Origin: Prinia subflava
Lineage: Eukaryota > Chordata > Aves > Passeriformes > Cisticolidae
Direction: 5' to 3'
Length of the DNA: 64,000 bases
NCBI RefSeq assembly: GCF_021018805.1
Contig: NW_026960609.1
Coordinates: 1,550,001-1,614,000, forward strand
Shown: in pieces, positions 10,866 to 23,892 of the stretch
Numbering within the stretch: position 1 is the stretch's first letter
Layout of the letters: each line of letters opens with the position of its first letter
Notes under the pieces: model-generated
What the model was told of the DNA's origin: nothing
Databases searched by the model: none
The model's input: the letters and a program-made list of their open reading frames with translations, nothing else
Program-made: the position numbers and the translations under genes

Positions 10866-13838
10866 GTAAAACACCATTTTTACTTTAAATTTCTTTTCTG
10901 ATTAAACTTCATCCAAATAAAACATATTTATCTGCATTGGTCATTTGTATTTTTACAAATGTAAATGTATTTTTTAGCTATTGTTAAACTGATATTTTTA
11001 GTCAAGAAAATATTTGACCTTTGTTATATTAAAATTATAGATAAATAACATGGACTTTGGCAGTAGGGCTTGGTTTCAGAAAATTGACTGTAATGTTCAG
11101 TATAGGGAACAAATACTTGATCTGTGAAACCAAATTGCACTTTTTTACTGTTATTGACTTAATGTAGTCATTGAATTTTACTACCTTGGATCTTTACTGT
11201 ACTTGAGCTAGAAAAAAGAAAGCAATCCTTGATAGCAAAATGCAGTTTTTACTGAATCACGTGCCACACTAAGTTAGCTCGTCCTTAGAATTTCTTGCAT
11301 GTGTGTACTTTTACTGCTTTTTCTGCACAAAAACACCTGAGTTCAATCATGGCCTTACTAGTAGTTGCCTTTGACCATTTTTTAGGTAAAATTTACAGTC
11401 TGACTTGACCATATTTAAGGCTGCCCAGCTTAGCCCTGCACAAGGGAAATTGTTGAAGAAAAGCTTTTTAAAGAAAGCAACACCATCATCTCAGATGAAG
11501 AAAAATGTGAATCTGTAAGAAATGATGATTCATAAGCAATCTGATTGTGCTACATCTTTTTATTTCTTTCCTGTGTGAGGCTTACATGCAGATATTTGAA
11601 AAAATCATTCAGATAAAACACTTAAATTGGGGAGGGAAAAAAAAGAAAAAAAAGTCCTGAGCAAGACTTCTGATACAGTCTTTAAGAGGTAATTATGATA
11701 ATATATTAACAATTCCAGGTGAAAAGTAGATACAGCAGAGCAGGAAAGTTGATTCCTATTGATTCATTTAAAACAGCTATGTGATGTCTTTATCTAAAAG
11801 ATACTATTCCTATAAAATAGTCTCCAGCCCTAGGAATAAAATAGTTCTTCCTTGTTAACAGCTTTTCAAATTATCTTTAAAATTCTAAAAATCAGTTTCT
11901 TAATATTTTATTTAACATAAGTACTTTGTACAAATCTGATTTCTTCAGCTGAATTTCACTTTCTGGTTTTTAACTAGATGAATAAATGAACAGAAAATTT
12001 TGTAGGTGAATCTCATTGACCAAAAATTATTTAATGACAACTAGCATTTTCTTGCATTGAAATTTATCATAATCCTTTTGTATGGCTTAGTAAATTTATG
12101 ATTTAATTTTCCTTTAAAGGTGTCTGATCAGTTTTTGACATCCATCTGAGAAAAGGAGTTCAAAATAATAGTTTTTATTTCATAATAATGCTTTATTTTA
12201 AGGAAAGGTCACATTATAAAACAGAATTGAGTTTCATGGTAGGTAAGGTACTTAGATCTTGACCTACCTAGTACTACCCTTCTATTGTATTGAGCAGTCT
12301 CACTGAAATGAATTTTAAATCAAAAAGTTTGTGTAACTATAATAACTTCTGCTGTCTTTTACCAATTTAATCAAAAATCTTTCCTTTGAAACTTTTGAGC
12401 AGTGGCTTTTTTTTCATTTTTATGTCCTTTTTGAAAAGAAAATTATATTGGAATCAAATCTGTTGTGAATTAGCACCAGATAATCAAGAGCAAGTAACAA
12501 ACAGGCATATTTTGACAGTATGGTAACTTTATATGCACTCACCTGATTTATCTATGTTTTTAATTGTTGGGAAAATCTACATTTTTACTACCAACTTTAC
12601 CCTTGTACTGAGCAACAGAGCAATATTTGATGCCAGTTTATGTCATGCTTTCAGTGCAAAATACCAGGCTTCATTTCTTTGGGTTTTCTCCTCCACTTAA
12701 AGGAATTGCTTATGTTTTTTCCTAAGGGCATATTAAAAGACACATAGCTAAAACTCATTAACTTTTTCTTAGATTGGATAATGTTTAAAATATTAGTTAT
12801 AAAGACACAGTCTTATTTGCGTGTGTTGAGGTTATAGTGTTGCACCTTTCACAAACTTTTGATGACTGATGGCTTTTCAACACTGAAAATCATAATCCCT
12901 GTGCCTTGGGTTGGTTGGTTGCAAAAGAAGTCTTTCATTGGAGAGGACTGGCGGAAAGAGTAGAAAGGAAGGCAGAAAGGGTTTAATGAAGATAGTGAAG
13001 ATTGTTCATCAAGTGGCAACACAAACTTTCCATCAATCTGCAAGATCATGATGTCTGTGCACAGCAAGAAAAAAGCTTCTAAAGTCAATAGAATATGTGG
13101 GTTTTCTTGCTGTTTTTTCCATGCTTACCTAAGTGAGGTTTTTTCCTTTCTACTGCCAAAATTGAAGCTGTTCATTTGTGATACCATAGCATAAACAGGG
13201 ACAAGCATCCAGGCCAGGCCCTCCACACACTGAGGTCATATTGACTGCCCGAGGATCACACACATTACTGTCATGCATGCATGTTGTACTCTTCATGTTA
13301 CATCATGCAAAACTTTGTGTTACTAATGTAATTAATAAAATACCTTCAGAAGCATGAAGAAAAATACATTCACACTCCTGTAGACAATGAAGTTGGTGCA
13401 TTCCAAGAAATGACCACTTACCAAATGAAACCAAAGAAAACCTGCCAAGTCTATGATGGTTTTTTAAATTAGGCTGCTAGAGCAAACTTCAGTTACCCAG
13501 CTTCAGTCTCATTGTATGCTTGATGCTTTTTTTATAACTGCAGTCAGTGAGAACATTTCCACAGGTGTAGGTGTTCCTCTAGAAAAAGAAACAAAGCTCT
13601 CCTGCCTTCTGCCTTGTTTAATGGGATAAAAGGCCTTTGAATAGTGTTGGTAGGAAACTGTGGAAGCTATTCTAAGAAAAGTGGAGATGTTTCTGGACCT
13701 TGTTCTACTGTAGTTGTTTTGTAACATACAGTAAATTACATCGTTTGCTGCCTATTTTTGACTTTGAAATTGCAATTTTCGTGCTGGAATAGCTTTTATC
13801 GTGCATTTATGGGAGTTGTGTTTTATTCCTTGCTTCAG
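10866..13838 (+). other. DNAJB14 intron
   Basis: AT-rich intron with consistent GT and AG borders. Nothing further is recognised, apart from A- and T-rich tracts such as 11634-11655. Confidence 0.8.
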
Positions 13839-14024
13839 AAATCGGAAATGCATATGCTGTGCTGAGTAATCCAGAAAAACGAAAGCAGTATGATCTTACA
13901 GGCAGTGAAGAGCAAACTTGCAATCACCCTAGCAATGGCAGATTCAACTTCCATAGGGGTTGTGAAGCAGATATTACTCCAGAGGATCTGTTCAACATGT
14001 TTTTTGGAGGGGCCTTTCCAACAG
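13839..14024 (+). CDS. DNAJB14: DNAJB14 coding exon, end of J domain and glycine-rich linker
   Basis: The exon runs from the acceptor GCTTCAG to the donor GTATTT and continues the frame of the previous exon. It encodes helix IV of the J domain ([18 protein letters not shown]) and then the DNAJB12/14-specific segment with [17 protein letters not shown] and the start of the Gly/Phe-rich part (MFFGGAFP). No stop or frameshift is present. The join to the next exon splits a glycine codon. Confidence 0.95.
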
Positions 14025-14384
14025 GTATTTGTATACATCAGTATAATTGTTGAGATGTACTGCTGAGATATACTGTTGAGTGGCATTAGAGTCTATGACA
14101 TTATAAAATAGTAGAATTATTCCAGCCGGCCTTGAACCCCAACTCTACAATCTGCATCAATTTATTTTTACCTCAAGTGTTGCTAAATCCCAAAAATGCC
14201 AATTCTTTGGGTCTACTATCATAGAGCTTAAAATACTTAATTTAAGCAACTTTGAAATAGTGAGATATCTTAATGTCATTTTATGTGCTGTTGTGCAGTA
14301 ATGTAAAGTGCTTTATGTTGGTTCTGTACTGACCTCTAAATAGTATTTTTGTACATGATTTAAATGTGGATGTTCCTTCCTCAG

Positions 14385-14479
14385 GTAGTGTACACTCATT
14401 TTCTAATGGTCGTGCTGGCTACAGCCATCCGAATCAGCACCGTCAGAGCGGGCACGAGAGGGAGGAAGAGAGAGGTGAT
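14385..14479 (+). CDS. DNAJB14: DNAJB14 coding exon, linker
   Basis: This 95-bp exon completes the split glycine codon and encodes a Ser/Gly/His-rich linker ([11 protein letters not shown]) followed by a charged HEREEERGD stretch just before the membrane segment. Its borders are CTCAG at the start and GTAAGT at the end, and the exon ends on a codon boundary. Confidence 0.93.
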
Positions 14480-15132
14480 GTAAGTTTAAGCACCATAGGC
14501 TTTAAACTATGAAATTTGCTTTCAGTGGTGTGACTGTACAGGAGCTCTGTACTGTAGAGGAGGATTTGTACCTGCCAGTTGGGTATTTTAAACTGAAGCG
14601 GGTGGGTGGTTTACTGACTGGTAAATAGGCATGCAAATTTGAGAAGGTAATAGCCTGGTTTTGTAAACCTGTTGTTGTATGTCACTCTCTTACTGGTGAC
14701 TGGTATTATTAACCTAAATATGTCACTAATTCTGGCCACTAATCCTTGTATGCATTTAAAAATTTATTTGGGCTGAGGTAAGAATTGAACTTACGGCTCA
14801 ATATTCACCTACATGAATTATCTCTAGTCCTGTATAACCACATATCACTGTATAAATAAGACCAAATCATGGCATACAATGTAGCTGAATCCAGCTTTTA
14901 TTTGGTAGTTGCTTGTGTATATGTGCTAACCCATGAAATCTTGCAGCTTGAGCACTCTGTGAATATTGTGTATGCATTTTAAAGTTCAGATAATACCACA
15001 GTGTTTGCAGTTACTGTTTTCCTAGCAGCTTTTGAGGCTTAAAGCAGAAAGTCACACTTAGCATTAAGTATTGTCAAATTTACCTGTTTGTTTGATGATT
15101 TATGAAATACCTGAATCTGTTTTGTTCCTTAG
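14480..15132 (+). other. DNAJB14 intron
   Basis: 653-bp intron with a GTAAGT donor and a CCTTAG acceptor. No other feature seen. Confidence 0.85.
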
Positions 15133-15242
15133 GGAGGTTTCTCTATGGTCATTCAGCTGATGCCTATTATTGTGTTGATCTTTGTCTCCTTGTTGAGCCA
15201 GTTGATGGTATCTAACCCTCCTTACGCCTTATACCCAAGATC
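15133..15242 (+). CDS. DNAJB14: DNAJB14 coding exon, transmembrane helix
   Basis: The 110-bp exon encodes the single membrane-spanning helix of the protein, a hydrophobic run of about 22 residues ([20 protein letters not shown]), followed by the start of the lumenal part ([11 protein letters not shown]). In this family the helix anchors the protein in the ER membrane with the J domain in the cytosol. The donor is GTAAGT, and the reading frame continues cleanly into the next exon. Confidence 0.95.
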
Positions 15243-16449
15243 GTAAGTAATACTTAATTACATCACCTTAAAGCAGAGAAGGTATTGTAATCACCATCTC
15301 CCACTTAGAAACATTGTGGAGAGCCTTCCATTAGTTGACCTTTGATTTCCCACAGTGAAGAAAGGAAGGGAAGGTGTAGATGAAGCAGAACAAAAAATTT
15401 AGGTGCAAAGAACATGCTGTGAGAATGTAATGGAGAAGAGATCAGCAGTACTTGGGGTTTAGGAGGTCTAGTACAAGGCAGTGGGGCTGTGCAACATGGC
15501 ATGTTGCAAAGGTGTTTACATCTCCAACATACTTAATCAAAACCTGAAATCTGCTAAGGCTCATTACTCTTTTGGGGGTAATCTGTGTTTGTAGAAGGTG
15601 AAGAACTTAAAAGCAACCTTCTCATCCTTATTTAAGTGCTAAACTTGATGACAGCTGGGAAGATTGTCTGTTCTTTGCTTCATTCTAGGTGATGGTAAAA
15701 TCTTCATTTTCTTGTGAAAAATTCTACTTCTGAAACTTACCTGTTTTGTACAGTAGGATATTTAAACATTTTCTTCTTGTGAGAAATAAATAATTTGAAT
15801 GAAGAGTGCAGCTAGCTGATAGACTTAACCCACTCACCACAGTGGTTTTAAAGGTCCTTAGTTCCTTGCAGAATTCTCAGCCCCACAACAGAAAGGTTTC
15901 TTTTCTCCTGTTTTTCAAAGTTCTCTATTTCTGGAGTAGGATGTTTTTCCTTTCTGCAGCTAAGCTGTTGTAATACTTAGAAAAGCATCTCTGCCAAAAT
16001 TTTTGCATCAAGTCTTTGATTTTTGATCTGCAGAATGCCAGCAGGAAAATAAATTTATCAGGGCTGGCAGCAAACACTTCAGGATGGAAATGCCTGTACT
16101 GGGTTGCTGCAGAATAGTGACCTGTTTCTGTTGAGTTTGAATGTAATTTTCTATTATTAAAACTTATATTTGTCTAAAAAGGTATGAAATAAGTGTCTTA
16201 GTAAAGTGGAATTTTTTTTAAGCTCAAGTGTTTAAGGAGCAGAAGTTTAATGATCAGGTAAATGCAATAATTTTATTCTCTAGCAGAGTATTAGAGCCAT
16301 TATTTTCATTATTTGTCTCAAAATGGCAAATTTAGGAATGTACTGGTATTATTCTGTACTGGCAATATTTTTTTAAGTCTATTTGTTGTGTAAAAAAATA
16401 ATTGAATTAATATTTAGTCTTTCTCTCTCTCCTGCCTCCTTTTTTGCAG
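15243..16449 (+). other. DNAJB14 intron
   Basis: 1.2-kb AT-rich intron. It ends in a long polypyrimidine tract (TCTCTCTCTCC) before TTTGCAG. No other feature seen. Confidence 0.85.
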
Positions 16450-16622
16450 AAGTACAGGGCAGACCATAAAAATGCAGACAGAAAATTTGGGTGTCATTTA
16501 TTATGTCAATAAGGACTTTAGAAATGAATACAAAGGAATGTCATTACAGAAAGTAGAAAAGAGTGTGGAAGAGGATTATGTGTCCAACGTTCGCAACAAC
16601 TGTTGGAAGGAGAGGCAACAAA
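16450..16622 (+). CDS. DNAJB14: DNAJB14 coding exon, DUF1977 domain first part
   Basis: The exon encodes the first part of the C-terminal DUF1977 domain shared by DNAJB12 and DNAJB14, seen as [16 protein letters not shown] and [10 protein letters not shown] and ending NNCWKERQQ. The domain follows the membrane helix and faces the ER lumen. The donor is GTGAGT. Reading on past it gives an unrelated tail and a stop, as expected for intron sequence. Confidence 0.95.
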
Positions 16623-17616
16623 GTGAGTTTGGTAATATGCGTAATTTCATGAAATCATGCATTACTATAAAAATAAATTGCCTTGGGCAAGAAGGAAGTG
16701 CTTGTATTATTACAGTATCTCAATGCAAAAGTAAGTGTAAAGTCCCCTGCTCTTTCTCCCTTTAAAACTGTCCCCAGTGTCACTTAGTTTTTGAATTTTA
16801 CTCAGTGATCTAACAACCATTTGCAAATTATCAGCAATTTTAACCTGCTGCTTTATTATCTATAATCATTTCTCAGAAAATTAAGACTACACTTAATTGA
16901 TAATTACAAAGCTTTTGTCCTTAACTCACTGCAATTTCTAAGAAATCTCATATCTTCCACATTACTTTATCATGGCAATAGCTCATTTCCCTAGGCGCTT
17001 TTATATAAGTAAATAAATAAACCAGAAGCTTACATAGGTGCTTCCAGAGAGACAAAAACATAATCTGCCTTGGACAACAGTACATACAAACACTGCTTTT
17101 CCAGGCAACTAAGGACAGACAGCATGTCTTGTAAAACAAGGGGGTTTAGTTTGCCATCTGTTTCTCCAATCTAGTATTAGACAATGAGTTACTTCTTTTC
17201 AGAAACCTAGAATTCAGTGTTAAAGCATAAAAATACTGAAGAGCACCAGCCTTCTCTAAATCAGCATCAAGTTTAACCAGTTATTCTGTTATCTGTGACC
17301 ATTTTGTGATCTATGAGGGAACAGCACTGCTAAAATTACATCAGTGTTGAAAACCGATGGTTTTAACTTTTCAAGTGGTAAACTTCAGTCACAGCTAGCT
17401 GGAAAAATAATTCATTTATGAACTGTCAGTAAACTGACCAGAAGCAAATAGAGACACAGAGCAATTCTCTGAGTCAGACCACATGTTCCTGCCCAGCTTT
17501 AGTCTCTGCAGTCCAGTTGTTTGGTACTTGTAATTTATCAGGTTGTGAAAACGACCCAAACTAATTTTGAGTAAGAGGCTCCTAATTTGTTGGGGTTTTT
17601 TCCTGATTACAGAAAC
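16623..17616 (+). other. DNAJB14 intron, left part
   Basis: AT-rich intron sequence between the donor at 16623 and the LTR at 17622. No further feature recognised. Confidence 0.8.
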
Positions 17617-17621
17617 AGCTG

Positions 17622-18352
17622 TGTCTTTGTTTGGAAAGACAGGTATCTTTCAGGGAAAACTGGAGTTTCCCTTGGAATGGAGAATGTAAAAACCCCCTCC
17701 CTCCAAATTATTACAATTTTGCAAGTAGGAGCTTTCAGGCAAAAATACGGGAATAGGAATAACAGTTCTTTACTAGGAATATTAAAAAATACAAATGTAG
17801 TAGTACAAACAAGCAAACAAACAAAAGCCCTAGAAAACCCTGACAGAGTCAGAGATACGACCTGACACCCTGTTGTCAGGGTGTTGGAAGCAGTCCAAAT
17901 AAGTCTTCCTGGAGTAACAGAGGTTCTGTGAAGTAGAGATGATCCTGTAGAAAAAAGGGTCCAGTGCTGGCGAGATGGGTCTGGTCTTCCTCTGACAATT
18001 CAGTAGAAAACCAACTGAATTAGTGTTTGGGATTACAGGTTTTATCCCAGTGGAAAGGCTTTGGCTCCTCCCACTGGGTGGAGCATCTCACAATGGAATG
18101 AAGTAATGTTATCAGTCATGTGAGAGGCCTTAAATGGCCCATTCACAGGTGATGTCCCTCAGAGGAGGATGGGTGGAGGAAGAGATAAGGAGGCACTGCC
18201 ATATCTGGTGTTATCAGTTGTCCCATTAACAAAAGGCATCTGTCCTCTTCCCCCCCTAGAATTTACAAGAGATAAGGAACAATACCTCCCAACTGGTTTC
18301 AACAGATGAAAATAGAATACACATTTTTGGTTACATTTTTCAACCCAAGACA
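17622..18352 (-). mobile_element. Solo ERVL-type LTR in the last DNAJB14 intron
   Basis: The 731-bp LTR starts TGTCTTGGGTTG on the minus strand and ends AAACAAAGACA. It is flanked by an exact 5-bp duplication, AGCTG, at 17617-17621 and 18353-18357. A 5-bp duplication is the ERVL habit, and the sequence is of a type I associate with songbird ERVL LTRs. It is antisense to DNAJB14. The LTR near 39158-39871 resembles its 3' half. Confidence 0.9.
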
Positions 18353-18357
18353 AGCTG

Positions 18358-19037
18358 ATTTTGTGGTTTTATGGATTTAAAATACCTGTTGTGCATTAAA
18401 TCTCCTTGACAATTACAATCTATCCGGGGTTGATTGACATTTAAGGATGTCTTACATTTTGAGTTGAAATGACAAAAAAGATTTTACAGAATTAAAATGC
18501 TCAGCAATGTGAATCTGTTGAGCACCAGTATAATACAGAGAGCTCTTAATTATTAATAGCTCTGAACACTGACAGTATGAATCAGCATCAGTTGGAGTAA
18601 AGGGCTTTACATTCAGATTGGATTTTTTGGGGCACAGACAAGATGCTAGAGCTATCAATAACAATGCAGGATCCCTGCGAGTGGCCTATATTTGTCATGT
18701 TTAATGAGGTCTGACAGAAGTAGTAGGGGATTTTTTGTATTTTGTCGTTGGGGATTTTTCTAGGGTGTGATTTTCTTTTTAATCAGATACTTCTGTATGA
18801 ACTCTGAAGGAGCTGGAAGGCTGATACAGCTTTACCTGCTCAAAAAGATGGAATTGTTACAAAGATCCAGCAAAGGAAAACTGTAGCAGTGCTGTTTAGG
18901 TGGTGTCTGAGTGAAGTTAGAATAGAGAGAAGGAAAAACGGGCAAGGGTTAAAACCTGAGGTGTTTTGTGCAACTCTGTCATGTGCTAAGTATTCAGTTT
19001 GTAACCAAAAAAAATCTTTTCTCTTTTCTCCTTAAAG
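18358..19037 (+). other. DNAJB14 intron, right part
   Basis: Intron sequence between the LTR and the terminal exon, ending with the acceptor CTCCTTAAAG. Nothing else seen. Confidence 0.8.
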
Positions 19038-19162
19038 AAACAGACTTACTTTATGCAGCAAAAGTATATAGAGATGACCGCCTCCGAAAGAAAGCAGAGT
19101 CCATGTCCATGGAGAACTGCAAAGAACTAGAACGGCTGACCAGCCTCTACCGAGGAGGATGA
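19038..19162 (+). CDS. DNAJB14: DNAJB14 terminal coding exon
   Basis: The exon encodes the end of the DUF1977 domain ([19 protein letters not shown]) and the C-terminus ([10 protein letters not shown]), followed by TGA at 19160-19162. The first bases complete a lysine codon begun in the previous exon. All six visible exons join in frame, 835 coding bases including the stop, so this copy looks functional as far as it can be seen. Confidence 0.95.
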
Positions 19163-22100
19163 GCTGCAGTTACACACACATCTTACGTATTCTGTTATCT
19201 CTCCTGTAAACTGACAAGAGATGTTTCACCATGGATGCTGGAAAAGAGGGTGGATGTAAAACTCTACTGTGTAGCTGTTTCCAGAAACCTTATGCTGAAA
19301 TATCATTTAACAGCTTCTTTATCTACTGTGAAATATAGGTAACTTTAAATGTCTAGATTTTACTTCAAAGCTTCTGTGAATTCTTTCAGCAGAGAGAATA
19401 GCTCAGAAAGGATGCTATACTTGTACAGACTTAGTCATAGTGGTTCTCCTCTAACATATTTGCCATGTAAATATCTGTGGAAAGAACACTTTGTGTATAT
19501 ACAAGTTAAATGACTTTCTATTTAAAAATCTCAGAAATTTAGTTCCATAATACATTTTGTCTCACTGATGGAATAAATAGTGTGATTATATCACTTCTAT
19601 TCAGATGTCGTGTGTGGAGTTGAAACAATCATTTTTAATATTTTATCTCTAACTCTATGTAAAATCTTCTAGGTTTACCGCTTAGAGCAACTTGGTATTT
19701 TTAAATATAATGCCATATATTCCTAAATATCTGTTGACATATATTGATCTGGTGTAGAGTAGCAGTGTAGCTGTTGTAGTTTTTTAGCCTTTCTAAGCAA
19801 TGCTGAGAAAAATAAGAACTACACTAATCTCTTTTCAAAGTAAATATTTGCAAATGCTGTACAGACCATTATAAACATTGCTTTTAGTACTTGCAACAGT
19901 TTACAGCAGCTCTACCATTTGGTATTCCAGTAGTAGTAAATCCATACGTATGGTTAACATGCATCCATAGCTTCCCTAATTTTCACTGGAAAGGTAGAGG
20001 AAAACATGCAACACTAAAATAAAAAGGCAACCTATTTTTTTTCCTGGCAGGCTTCCATTTTCTTGCTACTTTTTTATTTCAAGCTAGGTCCCAATACTGG
20101 TTCTTCAATGGACACCACAAGTGGAACAGGGAAATTTTGCTAAGGACAAGCTACATGCCTTTCAACCCTTTTGCCAAGTATTTAAATGCTTTGCTGCTTT
20201 GCAGTGTGCTCCTGTGGTCAGAGCCCTATCATTTGTCAGAAGAGGTAGGGTATGCATTTTTTGGGACCAGAATGTAGCTGGGCTGACTTCCTAGAAAGGA
20301 GCAAGCCTACTGTTTGGCTCCTACACAGAACATTATGTAACTCAGTGGCCTGGAAATGGAAACTATATGTAGCCACGCCTGCTGATGCAAAGAAGTGTCC
20401 TGAAGCAGCTAAGTACAATGTACTTAAAGTTTATCAAAGCGTGTTGAAAATATTTTTAGGTTCAGTAGCTGATGTTTTTTACATTTTAACAGTGTTATGC
20501 AGGGGAATATTTCTTGTATTTGAGAATGCAAGACAGCTTGTATTATGGGCAATATATTTTGTTTGAGAAAACTGCTCTTTGAACAATGCTGTCAGTTCAT
20601 GTGGAGCCAAATATTTCTCCTAAATTGAAAAATTAAATACTTTGTCTGACTTCATTGCAATTCCTTCTGATCTAGAGCAGGATATGACTTTACAAACACT
20701 AAATGCTATTGCTCCAAGTGACCCAGAAAACATTTTGCATATATCCCTTTTCTAAACTGTCCCAGTGGAAATGTCTTCTCTTGAATTGGTATAACATGAG
20801 ACTGGCTGCAGGCTTTTAACTAAGCAGCTAAACCAGCCTTCAAGGTGGACATAAAAGCCTGGGGCACAAAACAGAATTAGAAGTTTCTGAAATAACAACA
20901 ACAAAAAAAGGGTTGCTGTACTGAATGTCCTTGCTAAGACTATAGTAAAAGGGTTCAGATGTAATAGAAAGGCATCCAGTTGTTTGAAATATGCAATCAA
21001 ATCTATGGAGAAAACAAGATTCCCCAGATTTTGTAACTGTCCAGAATGTATTGTGATTATATTAATGAAAACAATCTATTGAAGTACATCCTGGTACTCC
21101 TGTGTCTTCTTAAAGGAAGAAAATTGTTCCAAAAGCTTTAAAAAGTACTTGGGCCTTCCTGTTTACAAATGAGTCTGAGCTTGCAAGTGATCTTTTAGTT
21201 AACAGGAAGAAGGATATATAACACATTTATCAAATATTGGAACTGTGAAGTCAGAGTGAACAGATGGTCTTAGCAAAGCTGCCTACAATAATCCTATGGG
21301 CTGTGTCTGCCCTGCAGCCACTTCTGTTGCAGGTGAGAAGTGGGGAAATGGATGGATGCTGAGCTGTGTCAGCTTGGTTCAATTGCTATCAGTTCCTCTG
21401 TAAACTGGAATAATGTGGTGGCTGTGCCCTATGGCAACACAGACATCCCAGAAGGTTAAAACTGAGACCTAGACTGCAGCATTTCATTTGACTACCTATT
21501 GCAATTGGCACTTTCTGAGAAGGAAATAATATGTTTATATTGGTGGAAGAATGCTGCTTAGCATTTAACAGATGAAATAGTTGCACACTTTGAAATATGT
21601 AGTAATGTGCAAAAGGATGCTGTGATTTCCTGTGGCATAAAGATAAGACTGCTCTAAATATGGCCTGCAAACATTCTTTTAATATTTCAAGTGGGTGTTT
21701 TTCTCCTCATGATTGTTGCTTTTTTCCTCAAGTCTGAAGTTTTTTTTTTCTTCAGAAATGTCAATATCTTCCCTGGATTTGTTGAGGGAATCTGCTGGAA
21801 AGTTCAGAATTCATTTTCTCATGAGCAAAATGCAAATTGAAGAGGGTGGAGTACTTAAATCTTTTCAGATGACCTTTATTCAGAAGGCAAAGTTCTCATT
21901 AAAATAAGATGTTAAAAAGAAAAGGGGAAAACAAAACTAGTTTTGAACAGCCTGACTAAAAATCCCTCAACATTTTAGCTGCCTGCTCCTTACTGTTTTT
22001 ATTTAGTCATTACCTTTCATTTAATCTAGAATTAAGGATACCACGAGCATGAGTTCTTTGTTTTATCCTTTAAAAGGGCAGGCAGAAAAGCCCTGCAAAA

Positions 22101-22654
22101 AGAGAAAAATCTCGGCATGACTGACATAGCCTAAAGAAAAAAGGAGATGATTTGCATCTGCTGAAATATATCATCAGTATGTGTTCTATTTATGGAGCAT
22201 CCTGAGTCACAAGTAAGTTCAGTGTTCACATCTGATGAACATTTCCCTACAAGTTCTCTGTTTGGGTAAAACAAGTGTAAATTGGAATTTTTTACCTTTT
22301 TTTAAATGGTCTTTTTTCTTTTACAAGTTTCCAAGAAATGGTAGAACATTACAGCACTAAAAATGTAACAGATGCATTTAAATACACAGCAGAGACAACT
22401 TTAAATTATAAATATCTTTAATACAATTTTGTAACAAATGCTGTAAAAGGATTAAAATGGGAGGGCAAGAATATTTTTCAAGTTTGTTTATAAATTTCAT
22501 TCACCCTTAAGCAGTTGTTATTCTGACTTCTTGTAGCTCTGTCAAAGAGAAGTGTAATAGTAAAAGCATTTTGTTTTTAAAAAAGCAGATAATATTGAAT
22601 AAATTTCTGAAGCTATAACTTCCTTACATGTAATAAATATAGGAAAGAAATAGG
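19163..22654 (+). other. DNAJB14 3' UTR and following intergenic DNA
   Basis: AT-rich non-coding sequence follows the stop codon. Where the UTR ends is not certain, because several AATAAA hexamers occur. A short open frame at 20252-20566 has no family resemblance. No repeat element is recognised until 22660. Confidence 0.7.
19572..19577 (+). terminator. Candidate DNAJB14 polyadenylation signal
   Basis: AATAAA, about 410 bases after the stop codon and followed by T-rich sequence. A second candidate lies at 20018-20023. Which one is used cannot be told from sequence alone. Confidence 0.45.
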
Positions 22655-22659
22655 CTATT

Positions 22660-23143
22660 TGTTGTGGTTTGGCCTCAGTTTAATCATCAAAACAAATATC
22701 AGTGATCAATAGCAATGAAAAGGGAGACAACAAGGGAGAGAGGAATAAACCCCAAGAAACAGAAGTGATGCCCAGTACAATTGGTGATGCTCACCACACT
22801 GACCAATGCCCAGCCTGTCCCTGACGAGCAGTCAACAGCTCCTAACCAACCTCCCCAGTTTATACACTGAGCATGAGATGCTCCATGACATTGAATATCT
22901 CTGGCAAATTTGGGTCTGCTGTCCTGGCCATGCTCCCTCCCAGTGCTCCCTCCCTTCTTGTGCACCTGCTTGCTGCCAGAGCGTGGGAAACTGAAAAATC
23001 CTGGATTTAGGGTAAGCACTGCTCAGCAACAGCCAAAGTATCAGTGTATTACCAACATTATTCTCATACTGAATTCAAAGCACAGCACTGTACCAGCTGC
23101 TTGGAAGAAAACTAACTCCCCTATCCCAGCTGAAAGCAGGACA
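22660..23143 (-). mobile_element. Avian ERVL-type solo LTR
   Basis: The minus strand starts TGTCCTGCTTTCAGCTGGGA and ends CCACAACA. It matches my memory of a widespread bird ERVL LTR, including the GATGCCCAGCCTGTCC and AGCACTGCTCAGCAA stretches on the plus strand. The flanks CTATT and CCATT differ by one base, which suggests an old 5-bp target duplication. Confidence 0.8.
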
Positions 23144-23148
23144 CCATT

Positions 23149-23892
23149 ATAAACTGTACTTCCCATACTTCCCAGTCAGGCAGGAATTAGGTTTGAGTAC
23201 TGGGCTTCTCCACATTTTTGGAAGTAATATTAAAATACACTGTTTAGTTACAACGTTATCCTTCATGCAGAATACACTTCTCCCTTCAGTATTGGTTTAT
23301 TCCGTGCATAGAAAGACTGTCATTGGGATGGGAGAATAAATTCCCATTAACAGCAATACAGGAGCCATCTCATAGATGCTTTTGCATAGCTTTTAATCAA
23401 AATGTGACAGTAAAACTGATCACTGAGCATCACGGCTGCAAATAATTTTTTAAAAGTTGCATTTTTAAACATTTTTAGTATATAGTAAGGAATATTTTAA
23501 TAAATGAGAAGACCAAAGTTGTCCCAGGTAGCATTTTCAAAATACTATCAGAAGCTCACACAATGATTTTTATGGGGTTCTCTTTTAAGTATCTCTCTAA
23601 TATGACCAAGTCCTTACCAAAATGCGGTGTGTACATGGCTTGGATTAAGAAGGAGGTATGGATTCTCAGTATTCAAATAAATTTGTTCTTTTGAATGACC
23701 TTTTCCTCTGTTACTTGCAAAAAGTGGCTTATCTCTGTTTCGGGCTTTTTGGAAACTTCACTGGACCTATATGTTCAGAAACATGAGCAATTTCCAAGTG
23801 ATTTTTTTTTTTTTTTAATTTGCACTTTTTAAAATTTTAGTTTGATACTGGCATCTAAGCAAAATCTTCCGGTATCAACAATGCTCTAGTTA
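23149..23892. other. Intergenic DNA, no feature seen
   Basis: AT-rich sequence with a T homopolymer around 23804-23817. No gene or repeat family recognised. Confidence 0.7.

Noticed and set aside
20252..20566. 104-residue open frame downstream of DNAJB14
   Set aside because: AT-rich 3' region, no resemblance to a known protein, and no promoter or splice context.
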